From Armatimonadota bacterium (GTDB lineage Bacteria; Actinomycetota; Acidimicrobiia; Spongiisociales; UBA5794): 9,296 nt of DNA. Each line of letters starts with the position of its first letter. The stretch's first letter is position 1. Below are positions 1 to 5,841 of the stretch, one piece after another. Under the pieces are notes generated by a model, which ran no database searches, was not told the DNA's origin, and was given only the letters and a program-made list of their open reading frames with translations. Location: the NCBI GenBank assembly GCA_008501565.1, contig QQUL01000365.1:1-9296 (forward strand), written 5' to 3'. Made by a program: the position numbers and the translations under genes.

Positions 1-264
1 CGCAAGCTTGGTGACTATCTGATCGAGTGGACCGGAGGACCGGCGCTGTACACACCCGAACGCGGGCATCCGAGGATGAGGATGCGACACGAGCCGTTTG
101 TCATCACCGAGACCGACGCTGCTACTTGGCTTGCCTGCATGGCCAAGGCGCTCGATCGTCAGAATGTGAAAGGGGAAGTTCGTTCGTTCCTCGATGATCG
201 AATACACGCACTCGCTTTTCACCTGGTCAATGCCGCGTCCGACGACTCACAGGTCCGATCGTGA
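1..264 (+). CDS. glbO: Group II truncated haemoglobin (GlbO-like), 3' end only
   Basis: The reading frame is open from base 1 to a TGA at 262-264, so 87 residues of the C-terminal part are visible and the start lies outside the window. The fragment resembles mycobacterial GlbO (trHbO) from helix E/F onward. It has a Y-x-x-x-RGHPR-x-RMRH-x-PF stretch, with the likely proximal haem histidine (F8) at codon 88-90. A tryptophan follows 13 residues later (codon 127-129), in the place of the TrpG8 that marks group II, within a W-L-x-C-M motif. The end has the usual HxLVN-like stretch. Family members are small cytoplasmic haem proteins that bind O2 and NO and are linked to oxygen or nitrosative-stress chemistry; the role here is inferred from that. 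Its stop codon overlaps the start of the next gene (GTGA), so the two are probably co-transcribed and translationally coupled. Confidence 0.9.
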   Translation, partial: RKLGDYLIEWTGGPALYTPERGHPRMRMRHEPFVITETDAATWLACMAKALDRQNVKGEVRSFLDDRIHALAFHLVNAASDDSQVRS

Positions 265-668
265 AGTCGAAGATGCTATCTGTCGCGACAGGTTCGGATG
301 CCACGGTTGTTGATATCACTCGCGAGGTCGTCCAGTTCTGCGCGGGGAAAGGCGATGGCCTCGTGTCGGTGTTCGTACCGCACGCGACTGCTGGGGTGGC
401 GATCTTCGAAACGGGTGCCGGGTCTGACGCCGATGTCTTGGCGGCCATCGATGAGTTGCTACCCCGCGACCCGCGGCGATGGCGTCATGAGCACGGCACC
501 CCCGGCCACGGGCGCGACCACGTCCTACCTGCGTTCATATCCCCCTCAGTCACGGTTCCGGTGATCGACGGGCATCTTCAACTCGGAACGTGGCAGTCCA
601 TTGTCGTGGTTGACCCGAACGTCGACAACATCAACCGAACGGTGCGACTCTCATTCGTCGGTGGCTAG
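261..668 (+). CDS. yjbQ: YjbQ/UPF0047 family protein, paralogue 1 (short actinobacterial type)
   Basis: This 135-residue protein has the full length of a YjbQ/UPF0047 domain. The N-terminal beta region is followed by a PHATAGV-x-I-x-E motif (about residues 40-50), a His-rich stretch W-x-HEHGTPGHGRDHV (74-88), and the family signature S-x2-V-P-V-x2-G-x4-GTWQ-x-I at 96-114. YjbQ proteins are small trimeric cytoplasmic proteins. E. coli YjbQ was reported to have a weak thiamine-phosphate synthase activity, but the true physiological role is unsettled. The GTG at 261 is preferred: it overlaps the upstream stop in a GTGA arrangement and gives the normal N-terminus for this group. An in-frame ATG at 273 would cut four residues. 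The protein differs clearly from the second yjbQ in this window (176 residues, NGHAHV and GQWQ motifs), so they are ancient paralogues, not a recent duplication. It ends 9 bases before the convergent end of purB. Confidence 0.88.
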   Translation: MKSKMLSVATGSDATVVDITREVVQFCAGKGDGLVSVFVPHATAGVAIFETGAGSDADVLAAIDELLPRDPRRWRHEHGTPGHGRDHVLPAFISPSVTVPVIDGHLQLGTWQSIVVVDPNVDNINRTVRLSFVGG

Positions 669-677
669 TACACAGCA

Positions 678-1973
678 CTAAAGCGCGGACGCTTCTAGCC
701 GTTCAAAGACAATCGACGCATGGGAGAGAAACCGTTCGTGGGTGAAGCATGCAGCGAGTGTGGCAGCGTCGAGGGTCAGGTCGGGGTCATCTGCCAGGTT
801 CTCGGAGAGTGTTCCACCTTCGTCCCAGGTCTTCATGGCATTGCGTTGGACGATCTGATACGCCTCGTCCCGTGTCATGCCGGTATCGATCAACGCAAGC
901 AACACCGCCTGTGAATAGACCAGTCCCCGCGTCGATGCAAGGTTCTCCGCCATGCGGTCCGTATCGACCACCAAATCACCGATCAGGCGATTGGCCCGCT
1001 TGAGTGCGTAGTGGAGGAGCGTTGTCGCATCGGGAATCACGATGCGCTCGACCGAGGAGTGGCTGATGTCGCGCTCGTGCCACAGTGCCACGTTCTCAAG
1101 TCCGGCAGATGCGTAACCCCGGAGCACTCGTGCCACGCCGGTGAGGTTCTCGGAACCGATGGGGTTGCGCTTGTGCGGCATTGACGACGAACCCTTCTGA
1201 CCGGACCGGAATGCTTCACGGGCCTCGCCGACCTCGGATCGTTGGAGATGTCTGATCTCGGTTGCGAAGCGTTCGATGGAAGCTCCGATCCCGGCGATCA
1301 CTGACAGATAGTGGGCGTGGCGGTCGCGTGGGATCACCTGGGTGCTTGCCGGTTCGATACCAAGCCCCAGATGTGAGCAGACATACGCCTCGATCGATGG
1401 CGGTGTGTGGGCATAGGTTCCGACGGCACCCGAGATGGCACCGAAAGAGACACCAGCAACCGCTTCGACGAGCCGTTCGTGATCTCGCTGCAATTCGAAG
1501 GCCCAGTTGGCAAGTTTGAGCCCGAACGAGGTCGGCTCGGCCCAGATGCCATGGGTTCTCCCGACGGTTGGCGTATCCCGGAACTCGAAGGCGCGTGTCT
1601 TCACCGTGTCATGGAGGGCCGCAACTGCGGCGAGCAGCAGCTCACCGGACTCCTTCAGCAGCACACCGTTCGCCGTGTCGAGCACGTCGCTTGAGGTCAG
1701 ACCGAAGTGAATCCATTCGCCACCGTCTCCAACGGATTCGGCGAGAAGATCGACAAAGGCTGCGACATCGTGGTGCGTCGATGCCTCGCGTTCGAGCCAC
1801 ACAGCCTCATCGACTTCGGGGGCGTTCCTGGCGGCGACTCCAGCCTCGACGGGAGCCACCCCGATATCGGCCCACGCCTCAACAACGAGTGTTTCGACTT
1901 CCTTCCACACCGCGAGCTTCCGCGCATCAGACCACACCGCATTCATCTCGTGTGTGGAATAGCGCTCGATCAT
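678..1973 (-). CDS. purB: Adenylosuccinate lyase
   Basis: This is a 431-residue member of the fumarase/aspartase superfamily. It catalyses two beta-eliminations that release fumarate: SAICAR to AICAR, and adenylosuccinate to AMP. The superfamily signature GSSSMPHKRNP lies at residues 261-271, on the flexible serine loop that carries the catalytic base. His68 (in THHD), His89 (in the WIHFGLTSSD stretch) and His141 (in GRTHG) match the active-site histidines of the well-studied B. subtilis enzyme, also about 431 residues long, and all are intact. It is the last gene of the purA-purD-purE-purB operon. Its ATG overlaps the purE stop (ATGA), and a strong GGGAGGAA ribosome site (complement of 1982-1989) lies inside the end of purE. 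No hairpin followed by a T-run is visible just past its stop, where a plus-strand yjbQ gene converges. Confidence 0.98.
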   Translation of the reverse strand: MIERYSTHEMNAVWSDARKLAVWKEVETLVVEAWADIGVAPVEAGVAARNAPEVDEAVWLEREASTHHDVAAFVDLLAESVGDGGEWIHFGLTSSDVLDTANGVLLKESGELLLAAVAALHDTVKTRAFEFRDTPTVGRTHGIWAEPTSFGLKLANWAFELQRDHERLVEAVAGVSFGAISGAVGTYAHTPPSIEAYVCSHLGLGIEPASTQVIPRDRHAHYLSVIAGIGASIERFATEIRHLQRSEVGEAREAFRSGQKGSSSMPHKRNPIGSENLTGVARVLRGYASAGLENVALWHERDISHSSVERIVIPDATTLLHYALKRANRLIGDLVVDTDRMAENLASTRGLVYSQAVLLALIDTGMTRDEAYQIVQRNAMKTWDEGGTLSENLADDPDLTLDAATLAACFTHERFLSHASIVFERLEASAL

Positions 1974-2416
1974 TGAGCGAGTTCCTCCCGATACTCATCC
2001 AGCTTCCGGGCCAGCTCCGCATCGCTCACCGAGAGGATGGCAGCGGCAAGATACGCGGCGTTGGCCGATGAATCGATGGCCACCGTGGCCACGGGGATTC
2101 CGGTCGGCATCTGGACGGTGGAGTACAGCGCATCCACACCACCGAGCCCTCCCGCTGACACGGGGATCCCGATCACCGGCAGCGTCGAGTGGGCGGCGAC
2201 TGCACCAGCGAGGTGGGCAGCCTTTCCAGCGCCACAGATGATGACACCGAAGCCGTTGTCCCTGGCGGTCGCCGCAAAATCGGAGACCTTGTGGGGTGTC
2301 CGGTGGGCAGACATCACGTGCACCTCATGCTCGATCCCGAAGTCGTGGAGTACAGCCGCGGCCGGCTCCATCTTCCCCATGTCCTTTTCTGATCCCATCA
2401 AGATGGCAACCTTCAT
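1970..2416 (-). CDS. purE: Class I PurE, N5-carboxyaminoimidazole ribonucleotide mutase
   Basis: This 148-residue protein converts N5-CAIR to 4-carboxy-AIR in de novo purine synthesis. Visible motifs are the N-terminal phosphate-binding MGSEKDM (7-13), SAHRTP (36-41) with the probable catalytic His38, GAGKAAHL (62-69) with the second conserved histidine, and LYSTVQMPTGIPV (97-109). SAHRTP and the VQMP-x-GIPV run fit class I enzymes, which work with the ATP-dependent synthetase PurK. Class II enzymes, which carboxylate AIR directly, have SAHKT and RMPSGI-type sequences. No purK is in the window. The lysine in GAGKAAH replaces the glycine of E. coli (GAGGAAH), probably ordinary family variation. 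The ATG overlaps the purD stop by one base (TGATG), with a GGAGGG ribosome site at 2424-2429 (complement), so reinitiation or coupling is likely. The stop overlaps the purB start by 4 bases. Confidence 0.96.
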   Translation of the reverse strand: MKVAILMGSEKDMGKMEPAAAVLHDFGIEHEVHVMSAHRTPHKVSDFAATARDNGFGVIICGAGKAAHLAGAVAAHSTLPVIGIPVSAGGLGGVDALYSTVQMPTGIPVATVAIDSSANAAYLAAAILSVSDAELARKLDEYREELAQ

Positions 2417-3678
2417 CAGCTATCCCTCCGTATCGCCCCGATGTCCGTGCGAAAGTGTTTTCCCGTGAACTTGATTGTTGCAGCAGTCGCGTACGCGTTC
2501 ATTCTTGCCTCATCGATTGTGTCACCGGTCCCGACCACATTGAGAACTCGACCGCCGCCGGTTAGGAGTCGATCACCGTCCCGAGACGTACCAGCATGAA
2601 ACACGATCGATCCCTCCGTCGGGGTCCCGAGGTCGATCTCGTCACCTGTTCGCGGTGCAACCGGATACCCGTCGGCGGCGAGCACCACGTTCACAGTCGC
2701 CGTTTCCGTCCATCGGAGATCCACGTATGACAGAGCCCCGCGTGTTGCGGCATCGATCGCGGCGAGTAGGTCCGATGAGAGCCGGGGCATCAGAGCCTGC
2801 GTCTCGGGATCGCCGAGGCGTACATTGAATTCGATCACCCGGGGTCCATCGCTCGTCAGCATGAGGCCGACGTAGAGGAAGCCTGTGTAGGAGATCCCGC
2901 GGCGTTCGAGTTCCGATAGAGCTGGCAAGGCAACACGCTCCGTCGTCCACTCGACGAGATCAGCTGGCAGATCGTCGACAGGCGAGTATGAACCCATGCC
3001 CCCCGTATTGGGGCCGTGGTCTCCGTCACTCAAGCGCTTGTAATCGCGGGCTGGTTCGAACGAAACTGCCACGCCATCTGAGCAAAGGAAGAACACCGAA
3101 ACCTCGTCGCCGTCCATGTATTCCTCGATCACGACGGATGCATCGGGCGATCCGAATCGTCCTTCGAGACACTCGTCGACCCAAGCGTCGGCGTCTTGAA
3201 GCGATTCGGTGACGAGAACGCCTTTCCCCGCCGCCAAGCCGTTCGCCTTCACCACATACGGTCCGTCGGTCTGCGCAAGATGTGCCTTGGCCAGCGTTGC
3301 ATCTGTGAATGTCTCGGAGGATGCCGTCGGAATCCCCGCACCAACCATGACATCTTTCGCAAACGATTTTGATGCCTCCAACTGGGCTCCCGCCTTGGAC
3401 GGTCCGAAAACTGCAATGCCGAGGTCGGTGAGTGCATCGGCGATGCCGGCAGCCAGTGGGGCCTCGGGGCCAACAATCACGAGATCTATCGAATTTGCTG
3501 CAACCAGTTTGATGATCGCCGCTGCGTCCGTTGGGTCGATATCGGGAACGACGAGGCCAAGTTCGGCAAGACCGGGATTTCCTGGGCACGAGATCAGCGC
3601 ATCGAGCTTCGGACTCTGGACCAGCTTCCATCCGATGGCGTGTTCTCTACCACCGCCACCAAGGAGGAGGACCCGCAT
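2416..3678 (-). CDS. purD: Phosphoribosylamine-glycine ligase (GAR synthetase)
   Basis: This 420-residue ATP-grasp ligase joins glycine to phosphoribosylamine to give GAR, the second step of purine synthesis. Order along the chain: the N-terminal preATP-grasp domain with LLGGGGREHA (5-14) and IVGPEAPLAAG (68-78); the ATP-grasp region with YVVKANGLAAGKGV (141-154) and a V-IEEYMDG-E-S stretch (183-194); the DHGPNTGGMGSYSP loop (220-233); the diagnostic RLGDPETQ (287-294); and a C-terminal domain to residue 420. Length and motifs are normal for a single-function bacterial PurD, with no fusion to PurM or PurN. It starts 6 bases after the purA stop, with only a weak AGGCGG-like ribosome site upstream, so it probably depends on coupled translation from purA. 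Its stop overlaps the purE start. Confidence 0.98.
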   Translation of the reverse strand: MRVLLLGGGGREHAIGWKLVQSPKLDALISCPGNPGLAELGLVVPDIDPTDAAAIIKLVAANSIDLVIVGPEAPLAAGIADALTDLGIAVFGPSKAGAQLEASKSFAKDVMVGAGIPTASSETFTDATLAKAHLAQTDGPYVVKANGLAAGKGVLVTESLQDADAWVDECLEGRFGSPDASVVIEEYMDGDEVSVFFLCSDGVAVSFEPARDYKRLSDGDHGPNTGGMGSYSPVDDLPADLVEWTTERVALPALSELERRGISYTGFLYVGLMLTSDGPRVIEFNVRLGDPETQALMPRLSSDLLAAIDAATRGALSYVDLRWTETATVNVVLAADGYPVAPRTGDEIDLGTPTEGSIVFHAGTSRDGDRLLTGGGRVLNVVGTGDTIDEARMNAYATAATIKFTGKHFRTDIGAIRRDS

Positions 3679-3684
3679 GTCGCT

Positions 3685-4956
3685 CTACCGCCTGAGCGTT
3701 GCAGCTCGGGACGGACCGACCCCCACGGTGGTGATGGGAACTCCGGCGATCTCCTCGATCCGCTCGACATAGGAGCGGGCGGCGGGAGGGAGTTGGTCGT
3801 ATGACGTCATCTGTGAAATGTCATCGCCCCACCCGGGATGCTCCTCGTATTCCGGTGTGCACGTGTACAAGACGCGCTGCTGGCGCGGCATCTCGGTGAA
3901 GATCTCATCACCCGATCGGTAGGCGGTCGCAATCTTGATCGTGTCGAAATGTGAGAGCACATCGAGCTTGGTTAGGGCGATCTCGGTCAGACCATTGACG
4001 CGCACGGCATAACGCAACGCGACCGTATCGAGCCAGCCGCAGCGACGCTTCCGCCCGGTGACTGTTCCGTACTCCCCCCCGATGTCAATGAGTCGGTCTC
4101 CGATTTCATCATCGAGTTCTGTCGGGAATGGCCCCGTTCCGACTCGTGAGATGTACGCCTTGACGACGCCTATCACATGGTCGATTTCCTTTGGTCCGAT
4201 TCCCGATCCGACAGGTGCACCGCCCGCTGTGGGGTTGGACGAGGTTACAAACGGGTATGTACCGTGATCGATGTCGAGCAGGGTACCCTGTGCGCCTTCG
4301 AACAGGACGTTCTTTCCGTCGCGGACCGCTTGCCACACGACAAGCGACGTGTCGGTGATGTGGTCGGCGAGTCGCTCGGCATACCCCATGTACTCGTTGT
4401 AAATGTCATCAACGTCGAGGGGCAACTGGTTGTAGACCTTCACCAGTTGTTTGTTCTTGTCCTTGAGCGCGACCTCGAGCTTCTCACGGAAGATCTTCGG
4501 GTCGAACAGGTCCTGTACCCGAATCCCGAACCGCGAGTACTTGTCCATGTATGCCGGACCGATGCCGCGCTTTGTTGTGCCGATCATCGCATCACCCAGG
4601 TATCGCTCAATGACCGCGTCGAGCTTGCGGTGATACGGCATGATCAGATGGGCGTTGCCTGAAAGAAGCACACGTGACGGATCGATTCCGCGTCGTGTGA
4701 GCGTGTCCATTTCCTCAAGCATGACCTTCGGATCGACAACGCACCCGTTTCCGATCACCGGAGTGACGGTGGGGTAGAGAACGCCCGATGGGATGAGGCT
4801 GAGTGCGAACTTGTCGTCACCCACGACGATCGTGTGGCCAGCGTTGTTGCCACCCTGGTAGCGGACAACCATGTCTGCTTTCTCAGAGAGAAGATCGGTG
4901 ATCTTGCCCTTTCCCTCGTCACCCCACTGGGCACCAAGGATCACTGACGCGGGCAT
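3685..4956 (-). CDS. purA: Adenylosuccinate synthetase
   Basis: This 423-residue enzyme condenses IMP with aspartate using GTP, the first committed step to AMP. The N-terminal GTP-binding signature QWGDEGKGK is at 10-18 with the catalytic Asp13, and QGGNNAGHT at 34-42 contains the catalytic His41. Also intact are GTTKRGIGPAY (126-136, IMP-binding region), EGAQGTLLDIDHGTYPFVTSSNP (220-242), GTVTGRKRRCGW (297-308), the guanine-specificity motif TKLD (329-332) and a C-terminal VGVGPSR (411-417). It is the first gene of the minus-strand operon. The ATG is supported by a strong GGAGG ribosome site (complement of 4963-4967) with a 6-base spacer. It is transcribed divergently from the second yjbQ across a region with a perfect inverted repeat that could be a regulatory site. 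Confidence 0.98.
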   Translation of the reverse strand: MPASVILGAQWGDEGKGKITDLLSEKADMVVRYQGGNNAGHTIVVGDDKFALSLIPSGVLYPTVTPVIGNGCVVDPKVMLEEMDTLTRRGIDPSRVLLSGNAHLIMPYHRKLDAVIERYLGDAMIGTTKRGIGPAYMDKYSRFGIRVQDLFDPKIFREKLEVALKDKNKQLVKVYNQLPLDVDDIYNEYMGYAERLADHITDTSLVVWQAVRDGKNVLFEGAQGTLLDIDHGTYPFVTSSNPTAGGAPVGSGIGPKEIDHVIGVVKAYISRVGTGPFPTELDDEIGDRLIDIGGEYGTVTGRKRRCGWLDTVALRYAVRVNGLTEIALTKLDVLSHFDTIKIATAYRSGDEIFTEMPRQQRVLYTCTPEYEEHPGWGDDISQMTSYDQLPPAARSYVERIEEIAGVPITTVGVGPSRAATLRR

Positions 4957-5029
4957 GTCGTTCCTCCACAGGTGGTTCGCCGGCGAGTCTACCGGAGTTC
5001 GGGTCCGCCATAGATCCAGTGAATCACGG

Positions 5030-5050
5030 GTGCTGTGTCCAACACAGCAC
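5030..5050. promoter_or_regulatory. Perfect 9-bp inverted repeat, possible operator
   Basis: GTGCTGTGT at 5030-5038 is the exact reverse complement of ACACAGCAC at 5042-5050, separated by three bases. The centre lies about 84 bases upstream of purA and about 108 bases upstream of the yjbQ start. Size and spacing suit a dimeric repressor site. There is no T-run on either side, so a terminator is unlikely. A short RNA hairpin in a leader is the alternative. No regulator gene is in the window, so the binding protein is unknown. Confidence 0.5.
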
Positions 5051-5138
5051 TAGGTTCGAAGGTTGTACATTGCTGACGTTGCCGATCTCGGCACTAGTCT
5101 TCCTCCTCGGTTAGCGTGCTCGTGACATCGAATCGAAC

Positions 5139-5142
5139 GGAG
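5139..5142 (+). promoter_or_regulatory. Ribosome binding site favouring the GTG at 5148 for yjbQ paralogue 2
   Basis: GGAG at 5139-5142 is 5 bases before the GTG at 5148. The alternative GTG at 5142 overlaps this motif and has no other purine-rich site at a usable distance. This favours 5148 as the start. Confidence 0.5.
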
Positions 5143-5147
5143 TGTCT

Positions 5148-5672
5148 GTGGACGAGCGAATCGTCACTCGAAAAGCGACTTTTGACCCAGTGAATGAACC
5201 GGTGGTTCTCGCTGTGTCCGACGTACCCCCCGTCCGGACGGAAGCGCTTCATATCTCGACGACATCTGCCACCGAGTTCTGGGATGTCACCGATGTCGTG
5301 CGCGGCGTCGCCAAGCGATCCGGGGTAACGCACGGCCAAGTCGTTGTGTACTCGCCGCATACGACGACCACCGTGTTGATCAATGAATCAGAAACAGGTT
5401 TCCTCAACGACTTTCGCCGGACCATCGATGGTCTCGTCCCCGCAAACACCTACTACGAGCATGATGACCACGAGCTCCGCACCGAGAATCTGCAAGAGGA
5501 CGAGTTCATCAACGGCCATGCCCATGTTCGTCAATTGCTCACCGGCCAACCGTCGGTGACCGTCCCCATTGTTGATGGCGAGGTCCTCCTCGGCCAATGG
5601 CAACGAGTCCTCTTCGCGGAACTTGACCAAGCCCGCGACCGCCGAGTCTTCATCCACGCACAGGGGGCCTGA
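5148..5672 (+). CDS. yjbQ: YjbQ/UPF0047 family protein, paralogue 2 (longer type)
   Basis: This protein has 174 residues from the GTG at 5148; an in-frame GTG at 5142 would add Met-Ser and is a live alternative. Positions below use the longer, 176-residue form. An N-terminal extension of about 30 residues precedes the YjbQ domain. The domain has SPHTTTTVLINE (71-82), YYEHDDHELR (104-113), NGHAHVRQLL (124-133), the core S-x2-V-P-I-VDG (138-146), and GQWQRVLFAELD with an R-D-RR tail (151-168). The histidines characteristic of the family are present. The usual GTWQ is GQWQ, a variant I believe occurs in other long YjbQ proteins such as relatives of Bacillus YugU. The enzymatic role is unsettled; a thiamine-phosphate synthase side activity is known for E. 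coli YjbQ. It stands alone, divergent from purA, and its stop lies in a GC-rich hairpin. Domain assignment is firm; function is not. Confidence 0.87.
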   Translation: MDERIVTRKATFDPVNEPVVLAVSDVPPVRTEALHISTTSATEFWDVTDVVRGVAKRSGVTHGQVVVYSPHTTTTVLINESETGFLNDFRRTIDGLVPANTYYEHDDHELRTENLQEDEFINGHAHVRQLLTGQPSVTVPIVDGEVLLGQWQRVLFAELDQARDRRVFIHAQGA

Positions 5673-5689
5673 CGGCCCAGGGGCCGTCA
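5670..5689 (+). terminator. GC-rich hairpin overlapping the yjbQ stop codon
   Basis: TGACGGCCC at 5670-5678, starting with the stop codon, is the reverse complement of GGGCCGTCA at 5681-5689. The realistic structure is about 8 base pairs with a 4-base loop. No T-run follows (the next bases are AGCGCAATCGG). It may be a weak or U-less terminator or a 3'-end stabiliser. It is the only terminator candidate between yjbQ and aapJ. Confidence 0.45.
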
Positions 5690-5841
5690 AGCGCAATCGG
5701 TAATCCGTTCTTCCGTAATCTGGGATCTGGTGGCGCCGAGGCGCTTGGTGGGCTAGGTTTGTTCGCAGTTCCGGTTTCGACCGGTGCTTCGCGGTGAGAA
5801 TCATCGTGAGTAACAAGCAAAATGAAATGAGAGGTAACAGC
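5690..5841. other. Leader region upstream of aapJ
   Basis: These roughly 150 gene-free bases should hold the aapJ promoter. Visible are a GTAATC pair spaced 15 bases apart (5700-5705 and 5715-5720), an interrupted GC palindrome at 5733-5744, and a short perfect hairpin CCGGT-TTCG-ACCGG at 5771-5784. No good -35/-10 pair stands out: TAATCT at 5716-5721 and TAGGTT at 5754-5759 resemble -10 boxes but lack partners at 16-18 bases. Confidence 0.4.
5829..5834 (+). promoter_or_regulatory. Ribosome binding site that sets the aapJ start
   Basis: GAGAGG ends 7 bases before the ATG at 5842. An earlier in-frame GTG at 5794 would put 16 extra polar residues before the lipoprotein signal peptide and has no comparable site, so 5842 is preferred. 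Confidence 0.75.

Larger units (their letters stand above)
4957..5147. other. Divergent control region between purA and yjbQ paralogue 2
   Basis: This region of about 190 bases must hold the promoters for the purine operon (leftward) and for the second yjbQ (rightward). It contains the inverted repeat at 5030-5050 and a smaller one, GCCGA/TCGGC, at 5081-5092. Promoter boxes are only suggestive. Rightward, TAGTCT at 5095-5100 could be a -10, with CTGACG at 5073-5078 as a poor -35. Leftward, TTGGAC, read on the minus strand across the loop of the larger repeat, resembles a -35 but lacks a good partner. I see no purine (xpt-type) or TPP riboswitch core here. Confidence 0.5.

Noticed and set aside
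1568..3772. Plus-strand frames of 140-190 residues opposite purB, purE and purD.
   Set aside because: They lie wholly or largely opposite well-supported purine genes and look like composition-driven shadow frames.
670..5052. The 11-base word ACACAGCACTA occurs at 670-680 and again at 5042-5052, near both yjbQ genes.
   Set aside because: Several 11-base matches are expected by chance in 9.3 kb. The first copy lacks the inverted partner and overlaps the purB stop codon.
4957..5147. Possible TPP or purine riboswitch upstream of yjbQ or purA.
   Set aside because: I looked for the conserved CTGAGA / thi-box core and for purine aptamer core features on both strands and saw neither.
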